This document shows, piece after piece, positions 24,132 through 33,277 of a stretch of 44,624 bases of DNA (the stretch's first letter is position 1; every line of letters starts with the position of its first letter). The notes below the pieces were generated by a model. It worked only from the letters and a program-made list of their open reading frames with translations. It was not told the DNA's origin and did no database searches. This DNA is from Sulfurospirillum sp. (GTDB lineage: Bacteria; Campylobacterota; Campylobacteria; Campylobacterales; Sulfurospirillaceae), in NCBI GenBank assembly GCA_016744795.1, contig JADGDR010000015.1, positions 1 to 44,624 of the forward strand, given 5' to 3'. The translations under genes and the position numbers were made by a program.

Positions 24132-24449
24132 GTTCTGAGCTTTTCTACACTCAAAATCATCTTCTAGTTTCATGATTTTACAGTACTCACTATAGACACA
24201 ACTAACACTTCTTTTTGAACAAACTAAAGGAATGCTTTTCTTTTTTGCCATTTTTTTAAAATATTTCATAGAGTTATGGTTTAAAAAACTAGTCAATAAA
24301 ACTATGCAATCTGTATCTTGTGGAATAACTTTTCTATGAATGCTACTCTTTTTTCTAGCATCCCAATGTGTAATCTTACCTGCACCCAAATCATTTAAAA
24401 CTGCTTTGATTGGAGTTATCTCGTCTGCACCTATTACTAAAACTGACAT
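24126..24449 (-). CDS. DUF2325 family protein
   Basis: A 107-residue single-domain protein: a Rossmann-like start (MSVLVIGADEI), HWDARKKSS, CIVLLTSFLNHNSMKYFKK, then CSKRSVSCVYSEYC, which supplies clustered cysteines. The family is small, cytosolic and of unknown function; the cysteines suggest a metal or redox role. It is convergent with the lipoprotein gene. Confidence 0.82.
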   Translation of the reverse strand: MSVLVIGADEITPIKAVLNDLGAGKITHWDARKKSSIHRKVIPQDTDCIVLLTSFLNHNSMKYFKKMAKKKSIPLVCSKRSVSCVYSEYCKIMKLEDDFECRKAQNL

Positions 24450-24599
24450 CTATTCTCCTTTTGTTGATAAGTATTATTATAATAGAAGAAAACTTAATTC
24501 TCACTTTATTTTTGATATCAATTATCATTTTAACTTGATTCGTTTCATTTTGTTTTTTATATATCTTCTGTATAATTCATAAAATTTTAAAGGATTATT

Positions 24600-24794
24600 A
24601 TGGAAATCAATAATATAAATGTATGTAATGTATGTCTTAAAACAAGTAAAGATGTACCAGGAACTGTATTTATCAAAGCTACTAAAGACGGTGAAGCTGT
24701 AGATGTATGTACAGGATGTATCCCTCATATCATTCATGGTAGTGGTGATGTTGTTAAATCAAATGAAGCTGTTAAAGCAGAAGTGAATCTCTAA
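24600..24794 (+). CDS. Small protein with two CxxC pairs
   Basis: A 64-residue cytosolic protein. Two knuckles, CNVC (residues 9-12) and CTGC (37-40), would bind one zinc or iron ion as in rubredoxin-like or zinc-ribbon folds; PHIIHGSGDVV follows. It starts at ATG 24600 with AAAGGATT upstream and has its own A+T-rich upstream gap of 150 bp. I do not recognise a family. It precedes the b561-diheme gene. Confidence 0.75.
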   Translation: MEINNINVCNVCLKTSKDVPGTVFIKATKDGEAVDVCTGCIPHIIHGSGDVVKSNEAVKAEVNL

Positions 24795-24857
24795 TTTCAT
24801 ACAAAAGCTCTTTTTTGTTATAATATTCTAGTGATAAATTAATAAAAAAGAGTGTGT

Positions 24858-26000
24858 ATGCCTGCCCCTGTATATATATGGTCAAAAGTAACTAGGTACT
24901 TTCACTGGATACTTGTTGTCTGTATTGCTATTACCTTTATCTCATCTGCATTTGAAAATGCATTTCTTATTCATATCTCTTTTGGTGTCATCGCTGGGGG
25001 TCTTCTTACTTTTAGACTTCTTTGGGGATTTATTGGTCCTTTTTACGCACTATTTCGTAACTTTGATTTTTCTTTTAGAGACCTTTTTTACTACTTTACC
25101 AAACTATTTAAAGACAAAAAAACATATATAGGACACAACCCTGCCGCTTCTTGGGCAACAATTTTACTTATAATCTTTGGTTTTTTCTGCACTCTTAGTG
25201 GTGTTGTTCTACTTGGAGCACAAGAAGACAGAGGAGTATTTAGTTTTCTTCATCCCCAACTAACACCTACGGCACTTAAAATACATATTATTAGTAAAAA
25301 TATTGTAGGCATTGTAGCTATCGTTCATATCGTAGGTGCATTATTAGAGCATTTTTGGCATAAAAGTGACACTGTAACTTCTATGATACATGGTTATAAA
25401 AACATAGAAACCCAACCAACAAAAACCACAAATTTACAAAACTATCTAGGAGTATTTGCCATTGTTTTTTCACTTTTTATAGGTCTATTCTCATACTTTT
25501 TTCCACAAACTTCAATTATGACTAAAAATTACCATGAAATAAAATATGTAAATGATAATCCAATTTTTGCAAAAGAGTGTTCAGAGTGTCATAATTTGTA
25601 CTCTCCAACTTTTATGACAAAAGCAATGTGGGAAATAGCCTTAGAAAATGAAAAAGAACACTTCAAAAAAGATCTTAGAAAAGATGTACCACACTTCAAA
25701 AGCATAAAAAAATATATACTAAAAAATAGTGCCAAAACCTCTGATACTGAAATTTCAATAGGAATTATAAAAAGCACAAAAGACAAAATAAAATATAGAA
25801 TCACAAAAACAAGATATTGGAGAGATATACACAAACAAATCCCTCGAAATGCGTATAAACATCCACTTATAAAATCAAAATCAAATTGTAAAGCTTGTCA
25901 CAAAAGTTTTGGAAAAACAAACTATATAAATGATGAAGATATATCTCTAGAATACTTCTCAAATAAAGAAGCTATAGAGATATATCTAAAGCTAAACTAA
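24858..26000 (+). CDS. Cytochrome b561-like membrane protein fused to a diheme c domain
   Basis: I use ATG 24858 (MPAPVYIWSKVTRYFHW) because AAGAG lies 5 nt upstream; a GTG at 24852 is possible. This gives 380 residues. The first 195 or so form a four-helix b-type cytochrome with likely haem ligands in RYFHW, LIHISFG, LKIHIISK and AIVHIVGALLEHF. After a fifth helix (about 200-220) a periplasmic domain carries two c-haem sites, CSECH and CKACH, the DHC pattern. Such fusions pass electrons between the quinone pool and soluble carriers. It is convergent with metE, with 2 nt between. Confidence 0.85.
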   Translation: MPAPVYIWSKVTRYFHWILVVCIAITFISSAFENAFLIHISFGVIAGGLLTFRLLWGFIGPFYALFRNFDFSFRDLFYYFTKLFKDKKTYIGHNPAASWATILLIIFGFFCTLSGVVLLGAQEDRGVFSFLHPQLTPTALKIHIISKNIVGIVAIVHIVGALLEHFWHKSDTVTSMIHGYKNIETQPTKTTNLQNYLGVFAIVFSLFIGLFSYFFPQTSIMTKNYHEIKYVNDNPIFAKECSECHNLYSPTFMTKAMWEIALENEKEHFKKDLRKDVPHFKSIKKYILKNSAKTSDTEISIGIIKSTKDKIKYRITKTRYWRDIHKQIPRNAYKHPLIKSKSNCKACHKSFGKTNYINDEDISLEYFSNKEAIEIYLKLN

Positions 26001-26002
26001 GA

Positions 26003-28255
26003 TTAAGCTAGTTCAATTCTAACTTGTCTAACAGCTTCAACCATATTGATAAGAGCCTCTTTTGTCTCTTTATCTTTCCTTGTTTTTAAACCACAATCTG
26101 GATTTATCCATAGTTGCTCTTTTGGCAATACTTCAAGTAAAAGTTTTATCTGCTTTTTTATCTCTTGTACACTTGGAACTCTTGGAGAATGTATGTCGTA
26201 AACCCCTGGTCCCACTTCTTGTTTATATCCTACTTTTTTAAATATTTTTAAAAGCTCATTTCCACTACGAGCAGTCTCTATAGTTATTACATCTGCATCC
26301 ATAGCCTCAATAGTCTCTATAATGTCATTAAACTCACTATAGCACATATGCGTATGAATTTGTGTCTGCTTTTTAGCTTTGCTCACAGAGATTTTAAAGT
26401 CTCTTACAGCCCAACTCTCGTACTCTTTGATATTTTCAAGTCTAAGAGGATAACCCTCTTTAAAAGCAGCTTCATCTACTTGAATAATTTTTATGCCAGC
26501 ATTTTGCAAATCATCAACTTCATCACTCAAAGCAACAGCAATCTGCTTTGAAACTTCACTTCTTGGTATATCATCTCTAACAAATGACCAATTTAGTATA
26601 GTTACAGGTCCTGTAAGCATTCCTTTCATGATTTTCTTTGTTTTGCTCTGTGCATACTCTATCCACTCTACTGTCATAGGTTTTGCTCGGCTTATATCAC
26701 CATATATAAAGGGTGGTTTTACACAACGACTACCATAGCTTTGAACCCATCCATTTTGACTAAAACCATAACCTTTTAACTGCTCACCAAAATACTCTAC
26801 CATATCATTTCTCTCAGGCTCGCCATGAACTAAAACTTCCAGACCTATCTCTTCTTGCATTGCAACACATTCATCTATATAACTCTTCATTACTTCTTTG
26901 TAATCTTCTTGTGTAATAAGAGATTTTTTGAAGGCTCTTCGTGTAAGTCTTAACTCAGATGTTTGAGGAAATGAGCCAATAGTAGTTGTAGCCAAATCGG
27001 CATAACCTAATATGCTTTTTTGAATTTTTATTCTCTCTTCAAACAATCCATCACGCTGTAATATTGTTAAACTATTTACTCTACTTAATACGTCTTTATC
27101 ATGTATAAGTATAGAATTTTTTCTACTCTGATTTGCTTTATAATTGGCTTCAAACTCTTTTTGACAAACATCTTTTTCTAAAAATTTCTGTGAGATATTA
27201 AAAATTTCATCCAATTTTTCTACTGCATAACTTAACCAGTTTTTTACTTCACTACTCATCTTCTCTTCGTATTTTAGGCTAAAAGGAACATGCAAAAGAG
27301 AACAAGATGAACCTACTAAAATATTTTCTTTTTTTACGGTTTTAGATATGTCATCTAAAATATTAAGACTCATTTGAAAATCATTTTTCCATATATTTCT
27401 TCCATCGACAATACCAGCAATTAATTTTTTACCACTTTTCTTGATAATTTCTAAAGAATCTAAGTTCTTTTTTCCATAAATAAAATCTAATCCAATAGCC
27501 CAAATAGGAGTATGAACTAACATATTTGTTGCTTCTTTTGAATGTTCAAAATAAGTAATCACGGCAACTTTAGAATTTTTTGCAAGCTTGTCATAGGTAT
27601 ACTTTATTAAACTATATACCTTATCATCTAAATTCTTAACAAAAATAGGCTCATCAAACTGCACCAAAATATCATCATCTAACTCTCTTATTTTCTTTAA
27701 GAGCTCTTCATAAAGTGGCAATATCTTGTTAAGTAACTCATAACAATCGCCACCATCAACTCTTTTGGAAAGGCCTAAGTAAGTAATCGGTCCTATTAGA
27801 TTTATCTTAGTTTTAATCCCAAGTTTTTTTGCCTCAAGATATTCTTCTATGAGTTTTGATGCATCTAAAGTATATTTATCTTCAAGTGAAAGTTCTGGCA
27901 CTATGTAATGATAGTTTGTATTGAACCATTTTGTCATTTCGCAGGCAGTCGCTTCTTTGTTTCCTCTAGCCATAGCAAAATATAAATCTTCATTTTTAAG
28001 ATGAGAAAACCTTTTTGGTATAGCACCTAACATATAAGATGTATCTAAGATATTATCATATAGAGAAAAATCATTTGAGCTTATATGCTCTATGCCAGCA
28101 TTTTTTTGATAATTCCAATGACGCTTTTTAAGTTTACTTGCCACTTCTTTTACTTCATTAAATGAGCATTTTTTCGCCCAAAATTCTTCTAATATCTTTT
28201 TAAGTTCACGTTGTTCTCCAATACGTGGAAAACCAACTACGTAGTTATTTGACAT
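26003..28255 (-). CDS. metE: Cobalamin-independent methionine synthase MetE
   Basis: A 750-residue enzyme that moves the methyl group of methyltetrahydropteroyl-polyglutamate to homocysteine. It starts with the conserved VVGFPRIGEQRELKK, has the second barrel start TTTIGSFPQTSELR, and binds zinc through HTHMCYSEF, the Glu in TIETARSGNELL and the final NPDCGLKTR. It is full length. The SD AAGGA precedes the ATG. It follows a Cys-rich unknown gene on the same strand; the leader carries an 11-bp A+T-rich hairpin. No SAM riboswitch is visible. Confidence 0.95.
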   Translation of the reverse strand: MSNNYVVGFPRIGEQRELKKILEEFWAKKCSFNEVKEVASKLKKRHWNYQKNAGIEHISSNDFSLYDNILDTSYMLGAIPKRFSHLKNEDLYFAMARGNKEATACEMTKWFNTNYHYIVPELSLEDKYTLDASKLIEEYLEAKKLGIKTKINLIGPITYLGLSKRVDGGDCYELLNKILPLYEELLKKIRELDDDILVQFDEPIFVKNLDDKVYSLIKYTYDKLAKNSKVAVITYFEHSKEATNMLVHTPIWAIGLDFIYGKKNLDSLEIIKKSGKKLIAGIVDGRNIWKNDFQMSLNILDDISKTVKKENILVGSSCSLLHVPFSLKYEEKMSSEVKNWLSYAVEKLDEIFNISQKFLEKDVCQKEFEANYKANQSRKNSILIHDKDVLSRVNSLTILQRDGLFEERIKIQKSILGYADLATTTIGSFPQTSELRLTRRAFKKSLITQEDYKEVMKSYIDECVAMQEEIGLEVLVHGEPERNDMVEYFGEQLKGYGFSQNGWVQSYGSRCVKPPFIYGDISRAKPMTVEWIEYAQSKTKKIMKGMLTGPVTILNWSFVRDDIPRSEVSKQIAVALSDEVDDLQNAGIKIIQVDEAAFKEGYPLRLENIKEYESWAVRDFKISVSKAKKQTQIHTHMCYSEFNDIIETIEAMDADVITIETARSGNELLKIFKKVGYKQEVGPGVYDIHSPRVPSVQEIKKQIKLLLEVLPKEQLWINPDCGLKTRKDKETKEALINMVEAVRQVRIELA

Positions 28256-28281
28256 TTTATATCCTTACTATTTAATACTCT

Positions 28282-28308
28282 TTTTAAAAGAAATAAATTC
28301 TTTTAAAA
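28282..28308 (-). promoter_or_regulatory. Long A+T-rich inverted repeat in the metE leader
   Basis: TTTTAAAAGAA (28282-28292) and TTCTTTTAAAA (28298-28308) are perfect 11-bp arms around a 5-nt loop, about 30 nt before the metE start. The repeat could be an operator or a hairpin. A shorter repeat, TTTGCC/GGCAAA, lies between it and the end of the upstream gene. Confidence 0.45.
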
Positions 28309-28344
28309 TACCTCATACTAGAACTTTGCCCATGGCAAAAAATA

Positions 28345-28677
28345 TTACATAGGAGGATGAACACCAGTACGTCTAAACGCAAAGTAAGTACAATAATATG
28401 GGCATCTTGGAATATACTGATAAAGAAGTGTTGCAAGTTTTGTCTTAAGTCTATAAAAACAGTTACAACGGCATGGTCTATTTGTAAAAAGAGAAGTTGT
28501 TTCTAAAAGTTCAAGGGGAGGATCATCTTCATCTACTTCTTCACCCTCATATGAGAGTCTATTTGACACTAAAGAGTATATAGATGATACTTTAGCTTCA
28601 AGACTATTTTGTACGCTGTACGCTAACATTGCAGAAAATGAAAAATAGTTTTTACCAAAGCCACGAGGTGATTTCAC
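28345..28677 (-). CDS. Cys-rich protein of unknown function
   Basis: A 110-residue protein starting at GTG 28677, 6 nt after AAAGGA, a good SD. The N-terminal half has a hydrophobic stretch (FSFSAMLAYSVQ) and an acidic turn (GEEVDEDDPP). The C-terminal half holds five cysteines in CRCNC and CPYYC and ends FRRTGVHPPM. The spacing suggests metal binding. I do not recognise a family. It stands between nifJ (terminated at 28700) and metE, on the same strand, and may share a transcript with metE. Confidence 0.65.
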   Translation of the reverse strand: MKSPRGFGKNYFSFSAMLAYSVQNSLEAKVSSIYSLVSNRLSYEGEEVDEDDPPLELLETTSLFTNRPCRCNCFYRLKTKLATLLYQYIPRCPYYCTYFAFRRTGVHPPM

Positions 28678-28699
28678 TTATTTCCTTTCTGAAATATAT

Positions 28700-28726
28700 A
28701 AAAAAGAGAGGATATAAAATCCTCTC
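28700..28726 (-). terminator. Rho-independent terminator after nifJ
   Basis: GAGAGGAT (28706-28713) and ATCCTCTC (28719-28726) form an 8-bp stem with a 5-nt loop; on the minus strand it is followed by TTTTTT. It lies 9 nt beyond the nifJ stop. Confidence 0.85.
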
Positions 28727-28734
28727 AATATTTT

Positions 28735-31700
28735 TTAATCAACCAACTCATTTGAATAATCAGCAGAAGCTAAACGATTTAGCTGTCTCCATCTTCTTTG
28801 AGCGTCTTTTTTGTTTTGGTCAAACAATTCCTGAGCATGCTCTGGATTTGTTTTCTTAAGACTTACATATCTTACTTCATTTAATAAGAAATCTTCATAA
28901 AGATCCCATTTTGGCTCTTTACCAGTAATCTTGATAGGATTTTTACCCTCATGCTCCAATCTTGGATCATAAGTATAAATTGGCCAGTAACCACACTTAG
29001 TAGCAAGTTCACCTTGACTTCCAGATTTACCCATTCCACCTTTAATACCATGAGCAATACAAGGAGAATAAGCAATAATCAATGAAGGTCCATCATAAGC
29101 TTCAGCAGCTTCAATTGCTTTAATTGTTTGTCCCTGTGAAGCATTTGAATTAATCTGAGCAATATAAATGTTACCATAAGTCATAGAGATATAGCCTAAG
29201 TCTTTTTTCTGCATTGACTTACCTGAAGCAGTAAACTGCGCAATTGAACCTGTACGAGAAGATTTTGAACTCTGACCACCAGTATTTGAGTAAACTTCTG
29301 TATCAAGAACAAGAACATTTACATTTTCACCTGATGCTAGAACATGGTCTAGTCCACCATAACCAATATCATAAGCCCAACCATCACCACCAATAATCCA
29401 TTGAGATTTTTTAACTAGGTACTTTTTAAGTGAAAGTAAATCTTTAACACCAGGAACATCTTGATTAGCTTCAAGTTGAGGAACTAGCATATCTCTTATT
29501 TCTTGAGTTTTTTTACCATCTTTCTTATGTTCCATCCAATCTTTATAAAGAGCAGTAAGTGCATTTGGAGTAGCTTCAATATTTGTAAGCATAATGTTTT
29601 CTATACGATGACGAATAGTTTCCATAGCTACTTCCATACCCATACCAAACTCAGCATTATCTTCAAATAGTGAGTTAGCCCATGCAGGTCCTTCACCGTT
29701 ATCATCTTTTCTATATGGAGTTGTTGGAGCAGATCCACCATAAATTGAAGAACAACCTGTTGCATTTGCTATCATCATTCTATTACCAAACAGTTGCGTT
29801 GCTAAAGTAATATATGGAGTTTCTCCACAACCAGGACATGCAGCGTGAAATTCAAATAATGGCTTAGCAAATTGAGAACCTTTTACAGTACTTTTTGACA
29901 TAAAGTCATCTTTGTATGTTACTTCATTAAATAGGTAATCAGCATTATCTTGTTCACCAGAATCAACTTGATCTGCTAGTGGAACCATAACTAAAGATTT
30001 CTCTTTTGTTGGACATACTTGAGCACAAAGGTCACAACCAGTACAATCTAAAACTGAAGTTTGAATTTTGTATTTAAATCCTTTTCCTTTAACCTCTTTA
30101 CCTTTTGCATCAAGAACATGATTTTTAACACCTGCTGGTGCCTTATCCATCTCATCTTCACTAATTAAGAAAGGACGAATTACCGCATGAGGACATACAA
30201 ATGAACACTGGTTACATTGAATACAGTTCTCTTCAATCCACTTAGGTACCATAACACCAATACCACGTTTTTCGTACTGAGAAGTTCCATTTTCAAATGA
30301 ACCATCTTCATAACCATCAAACACTGAAACCGGTAAACTATCACCTTTTGCAGCATTTATTGGTTTTGCAATTTTCTCTACAAAATCAGTACCAACATAC
30401 TTAGCTTCTGTTTTTGTTTCACTAATATCTAGAGTTGACCAAGCAGCTTCAACAGTAATTTTTTCAATTCCACTTGCACCAATATCGATAGCTTTATAGT
30501 TAAGTTCAACTATCTTTTCACCTTTATTGATGTAAGACTTATGAGCAAACTCTTTCATATATTTTTGTGCATCAGTAAAATCAATAATCTTAGATAGTTT
30601 AAAGAAAGCTGATTGCATAATTGTATTTGTTCTACCACCAAGACCAATATCACGAGCTAGTTTAGTAGCATTAATGATATAAAATTTTGCTTTTTTATCT
30701 GCTAATGTTTTTTTAATGTGATTTGGCATTTTAGCAATTGTCTCTTCTGCACTCCAAATAGAGTTTAATAAGAAAGTACCACCATCTTTAAGTCCACCAA
30801 TCATATCATAAAGATCAACATATCCAGCTACTGTACATGCTACAAAATCGGGGTTTGATACTAAATAAGTAGAACGAATAGGTTCTTTTCCAAATCTAAC
30901 ATGACTTCTTGTATAACCACCAGATTTTTTTGAATCATATGCAAAATAAGCTTGTGCATAAAGGTCAGTCTTATCTCCGATAATCTTTACAGAGTTCTTA
31001 TTCGCTCCAACAGTACCATCAGCTCCAAGTCCGTAGAAAAGACACTCTTTAGTTTCACTTCCACCAAGAGATAAATTTTCACCAACTTCTATTGAAGTAT
31101 GAGTAACATCATCAATAATACCAACTGTAAAACTATTTTTAGGCTCATCTTTTTTTAACTCATCAAATACAGCAACTACTTGAGCTGGATTAACGTCTTT
31201 AGATGAAAGTCCATAACGACCACCAACTACGATTGGAGCATTTTTTTGTCCATAAAAAATACTTCTAATATCTAAATAAAGTGGTTCACCAACTGAACCT
31301 GATTCTTTTGTTCTATCAAGAACTGAGATTTTTTTAACTGTATCTGGAAGAACGTCAAAAAAGTATTTTGCACTAAAAGGACGATAAAGATGTACTGTAA
31401 TAAGTCCTACTTTCTCACCTTTGCTAGTTAACATATCAATTGTCTCTTTAGCCGCTTCAATTACAGAACCCATAGCGATGATAACACGTTCAGCATCCGC
31501 AGCTCCATAATATGTAAAAGGTTTATATTCACGACCAGTTACGTCAGAGATATCTTTCATATAACCTGCTACGATATCAGGAAGTGCGTCATAAAATTTG
31601 TTTTGTGCTTCTCTTCCTTGGAAATATATATCATCATTTTGAGCAGTACCACGAGTTTTTGGAGATTCCGGATTTAATGCCTCATCTCTAAATGTTTGAA

Positions 31701-32298
31701 TTGCTTCTTTATCAACAAGTCTATCAAATACATCATAATCCATAACTTCGATTTTTTGAATTTCATGTGAAGTTCTAAAACCATCAAAGAAATGCATAAA
31801 AGGGACACGTCCTTTAATTGCTGCGAGGTGAGCAACACCTGCAAGGTCCATAACTTCTTGAACTGAAGAAGTTGCTAACATTGCATAACCAGTTTGACGA
31901 GCTGCATAAACATCTTGGTGATCACCAAAGATAGATAATGCGTGAGTTGCCAATGTTCTAGCACTAACATGAATAACACTTGGAAGAAGTTGTCCTGCCA
32001 TTTTATACATATTAGGAATTTTTAGTAAAAGTCCTTGAGACGCAGTGTAAGTTGTAGTAAGTGCTCCAGCTTGAAGTGAGCCATGAACTGTACCAGCAGC
32101 TCCACCTTCACTTTGAAGTTCTACTACCTTTACAGGCATTCCAAAAAGATTCTTTTTACCTTGTGCAGCCCACATATCTGTAAAGTCCGCCATAGGTGAT
32201 GATGGTGTAATAGGATATATTCCTGCAACTTCGGTAAATGCATAAGATGCATATGCTGCAGCTTCGTTACCGTCCATGGTTTTCATAATTTTTGCCAT
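28735..32298 (-). CDS. nifJ: Pyruvate:ferredoxin (flavodoxin) oxidoreductase, NifJ type
   Basis: A 1187-residue single-chain enzyme that converts pyruvate and CoA to acetyl-CoA and CO2, or the reverse in reductive carbon fixation, with ferredoxin or flavodoxin. The N-terminal pyruvate domain (GNEAAAYASYAFTEVAGIYP) is followed by the gamma-like domain (GLGADGTVGANKNSVKIIG), a two-cluster ferredoxin domain (CIQCNQCSFVCP near 691 and CTGCDLCAQVCP near 752) and the thiamine diphosphate domain (HAACPGCGETPY near 820, GDGWAYDIGYGGLDHV, TEVYSNTGGQ). The SD is AAGGGGAG. It has its own upstream gap and terminator. In Campylobacterota it feeds the reverse TCA cycle. Confidence 0.96.
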   Translation of the reverse strand: MAKIMKTMDGNEAAAYASYAFTEVAGIYPITPSSPMADFTDMWAAQGKKNLFGMPVKVVELQSEGGAAGTVHGSLQAGALTTTYTASQGLLLKIPNMYKMAGQLLPSVIHVSARTLATHALSIFGDHQDVYAARQTGYAMLATSSVQEVMDLAGVAHLAAIKGRVPFMHFFDGFRTSHEIQKIEVMDYDVFDRLVDKEAIQTFRDEALNPESPKTRGTAQNDDIYFQGREAQNKFYDALPDIVAGYMKDISDVTGREYKPFTYYGAADAERVIIAMGSVIEAAKETIDMLTSKGEKVGLITVHLYRPFSAKYFFDVLPDTVKKISVLDRTKESGSVGEPLYLDIRSIFYGQKNAPIVVGGRYGLSSKDVNPAQVVAVFDELKKDEPKNSFTVGIIDDVTHTSIEVGENLSLGGSETKECLFYGLGADGTVGANKNSVKIIGDKTDLYAQAYFAYDSKKSGGYTRSHVRFGKEPIRSTYLVSNPDFVACTVAGYVDLYDMIGGLKDGGTFLLNSIWSAEETIAKMPNHIKKTLADKKAKFYIINATKLARDIGLGGRTNTIMQSAFFKLSKIIDFTDAQKYMKEFAHKSYINKGEKIVELNYKAIDIGASGIEKITVEAAWSTLDISETKTEAKYVGTDFVEKIAKPINAAKGDSLPVSVFDGYEDGSFENGTSQYEKRGIGVMVPKWIEENCIQCNQCSFVCPHAVIRPFLISEDEMDKAPAGVKNHVLDAKGKEVKGKGFKYKIQTSVLDCTGCDLCAQVCPTKEKSLVMVPLADQVDSGEQDNADYLFNEVTYKDDFMSKSTVKGSQFAKPLFEFHAACPGCGETPYITLATQLFGNRMMIANATGCSSIYGGSAPTTPYRKDDNGEGPAWANSLFEDNAEFGMGMEVAMETIRHRIENIMLTNIEATPNALTALYKDWMEHKKDGKKTQEIRDMLVPQLEANQDVPGVKDLLSLKKYLVKKSQWIIGGDGWAYDIGYGGLDHVLASGENVNVLVLDTEVYSNTGGQSSKSSRTGSIAQFTASGKSMQKKDLGYISMTYGNIYIAQINSNASQGQTIKAIEAAEAYDGPSLIIAYSPCIAHGIKGGMGKSGSQGELATKCGYWPIYTYDPRLEHEGKNPIKITGKEPKWDLYEDFLLNEVRYVSLKKTNPEHAQELFDQNKKDAQRRWRQLNRLASADYSNELVD

Positions 32299-32479
32299 GT
32301 TTAACTCCCCTTATTTTTTATTGTTTTAATAATTGTTTTGTGTTGATGTTCATTTTACTTATCATTATCTTAATAACTTATAAATGGGTATAAACCAACA
32401 TAATCATTAACATAATTTTAAATAAAGAAACATGCCTTAACGTCATTATACATAAATGATATGTAAAATAAATAAGATT

Positions 32480-33109
32480 TTAAAAATTTATCAATTTTAC
32501 TGCCTCAAATGCATTATCCACTATATGTTCTGTATGTTTTTCTAAATCATTTCTTTTTCCATAACCACATAAAACTCCTACAGATTTAATTCCAGCATTT
32601 TTTGCAGAATGTAAATCAAGTAGTGTATCACCTATCATCCATGTAGATTCATACGAAGCATTTAAATGTTTAATTGCTTTATGTATTGGTTCTGCATGAG
32701 GTTTCGGATTTTGAACACTTTCACGTCCTATCAAAATATCAAAATGATGCATTACTTTCATATGTTCTAGTAATTCTTTAGAATAACGTGCAGTTTTTGT
32801 GGTTACAATACCAAGAGTAGCAAATTTTGCAGCCTCTTCTATAGCTTCACGTGCATATGGTAAAAGTGTTGTTTTTGCTTTTGATATTATACGATAATGC
32901 TTTTTATACGCATCAACATATTCCCATTTTTCATCTTTGATACCAAGTTGTTCAAACATAACATCAAGTGGATAACCTATAAGAGATTTAATATTTTCTA
33001 AATCAGGAATAGCCTCTCCAAACGTTTCATATGCAAATTCAAAGCTTTCTAAAATAGCATCTGTAGAGTCAATTAAAGTTCCATCTAAATCAAAAAGTAT
33101 TGTTTTCAC
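32480..33109 (-). CDS. HAD-superfamily phosphatase (phosphoglycolate phosphatase-like)
   Basis: I set the start at GTG 33109 (VKTILFDLDGTLIDS), since AAAGG stands 7-8 nt upstream; the frame itself extends 12 codons further. This gives 209 residues. HAD motifs are FDLDGTLIDS (nucleophile Asp), GIVTTKTARYSKELL, KPHAEPIHKAI and MIGDTLLDLHSAKNAG; the cap helix FEFAYETFG suits the Gph/PpaX branch. The substrate, probably a small phosphate ester, is not decided. The gap between it and mscS holds the only intergenic TACATGTA copy. Confidence 0.87.
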   Translation of the reverse strand: MKTILFDLDGTLIDSTDAILESFEFAYETFGEAIPDLENIKSLIGYPLDVMFEQLGIKDEKWEYVDAYKKHYRIISKAKTTLLPYAREAIEEAAKFATLGIVTTKTARYSKELLEHMKVMHHFDILIGRESVQNPKPHAEPIHKAIKHLNASYESTWMIGDTLLDLHSAKNAGIKSVGVLCGYGKRNDLEKHTEHIVDNAFEAVKLINF

Positions 33110-33153
33110 TAAAAGCCTTTTACATAAATATTCTTCATTGTACAAAAAAAACC

Positions 33154-33165
33154 TTTACATGTAAA
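33154..33165. repeat. Intergenic TTTACATGTAAA palindrome
   Basis: This is the only copy in the window outside a gene. It lies about 45 nt upstream of the HAD phosphatase start, in a place where a transcription factor could bind. It may be a member of the same repeat family that happens to be intergenic. Confidence 0.85.
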
Positions 33166-33250
33166 TTGTTTTATTGATTTTTTTAGATTAAAAATAAACT
33201 TCCATAATTTAAATATACAAAGCATATCAAAAATTGGACTTAACTTAGGG

Positions 33251-33277
33251 AATAAGAAGAGCTAAGCTCTTCTTATT
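33251..33277. terminator. Hairpin after mscS, probable terminator
   Basis: AATAAGAAGAGC (33251-33262) and GCTCTTCTTATT (33266-33277) are perfect 12-bp arms with a 3-nt loop, ending exactly at the mscS stop. The T-run on the minus strand is short (ATTCCC), so termination on that side is less sure than the structure. Confidence 0.65.

Noticed and set aside
28256-28344. SAM riboswitch before metE
   Set aside because: The leader is short and A+T-rich, with only one simple hairpin and none of the conserved riboswitch core.
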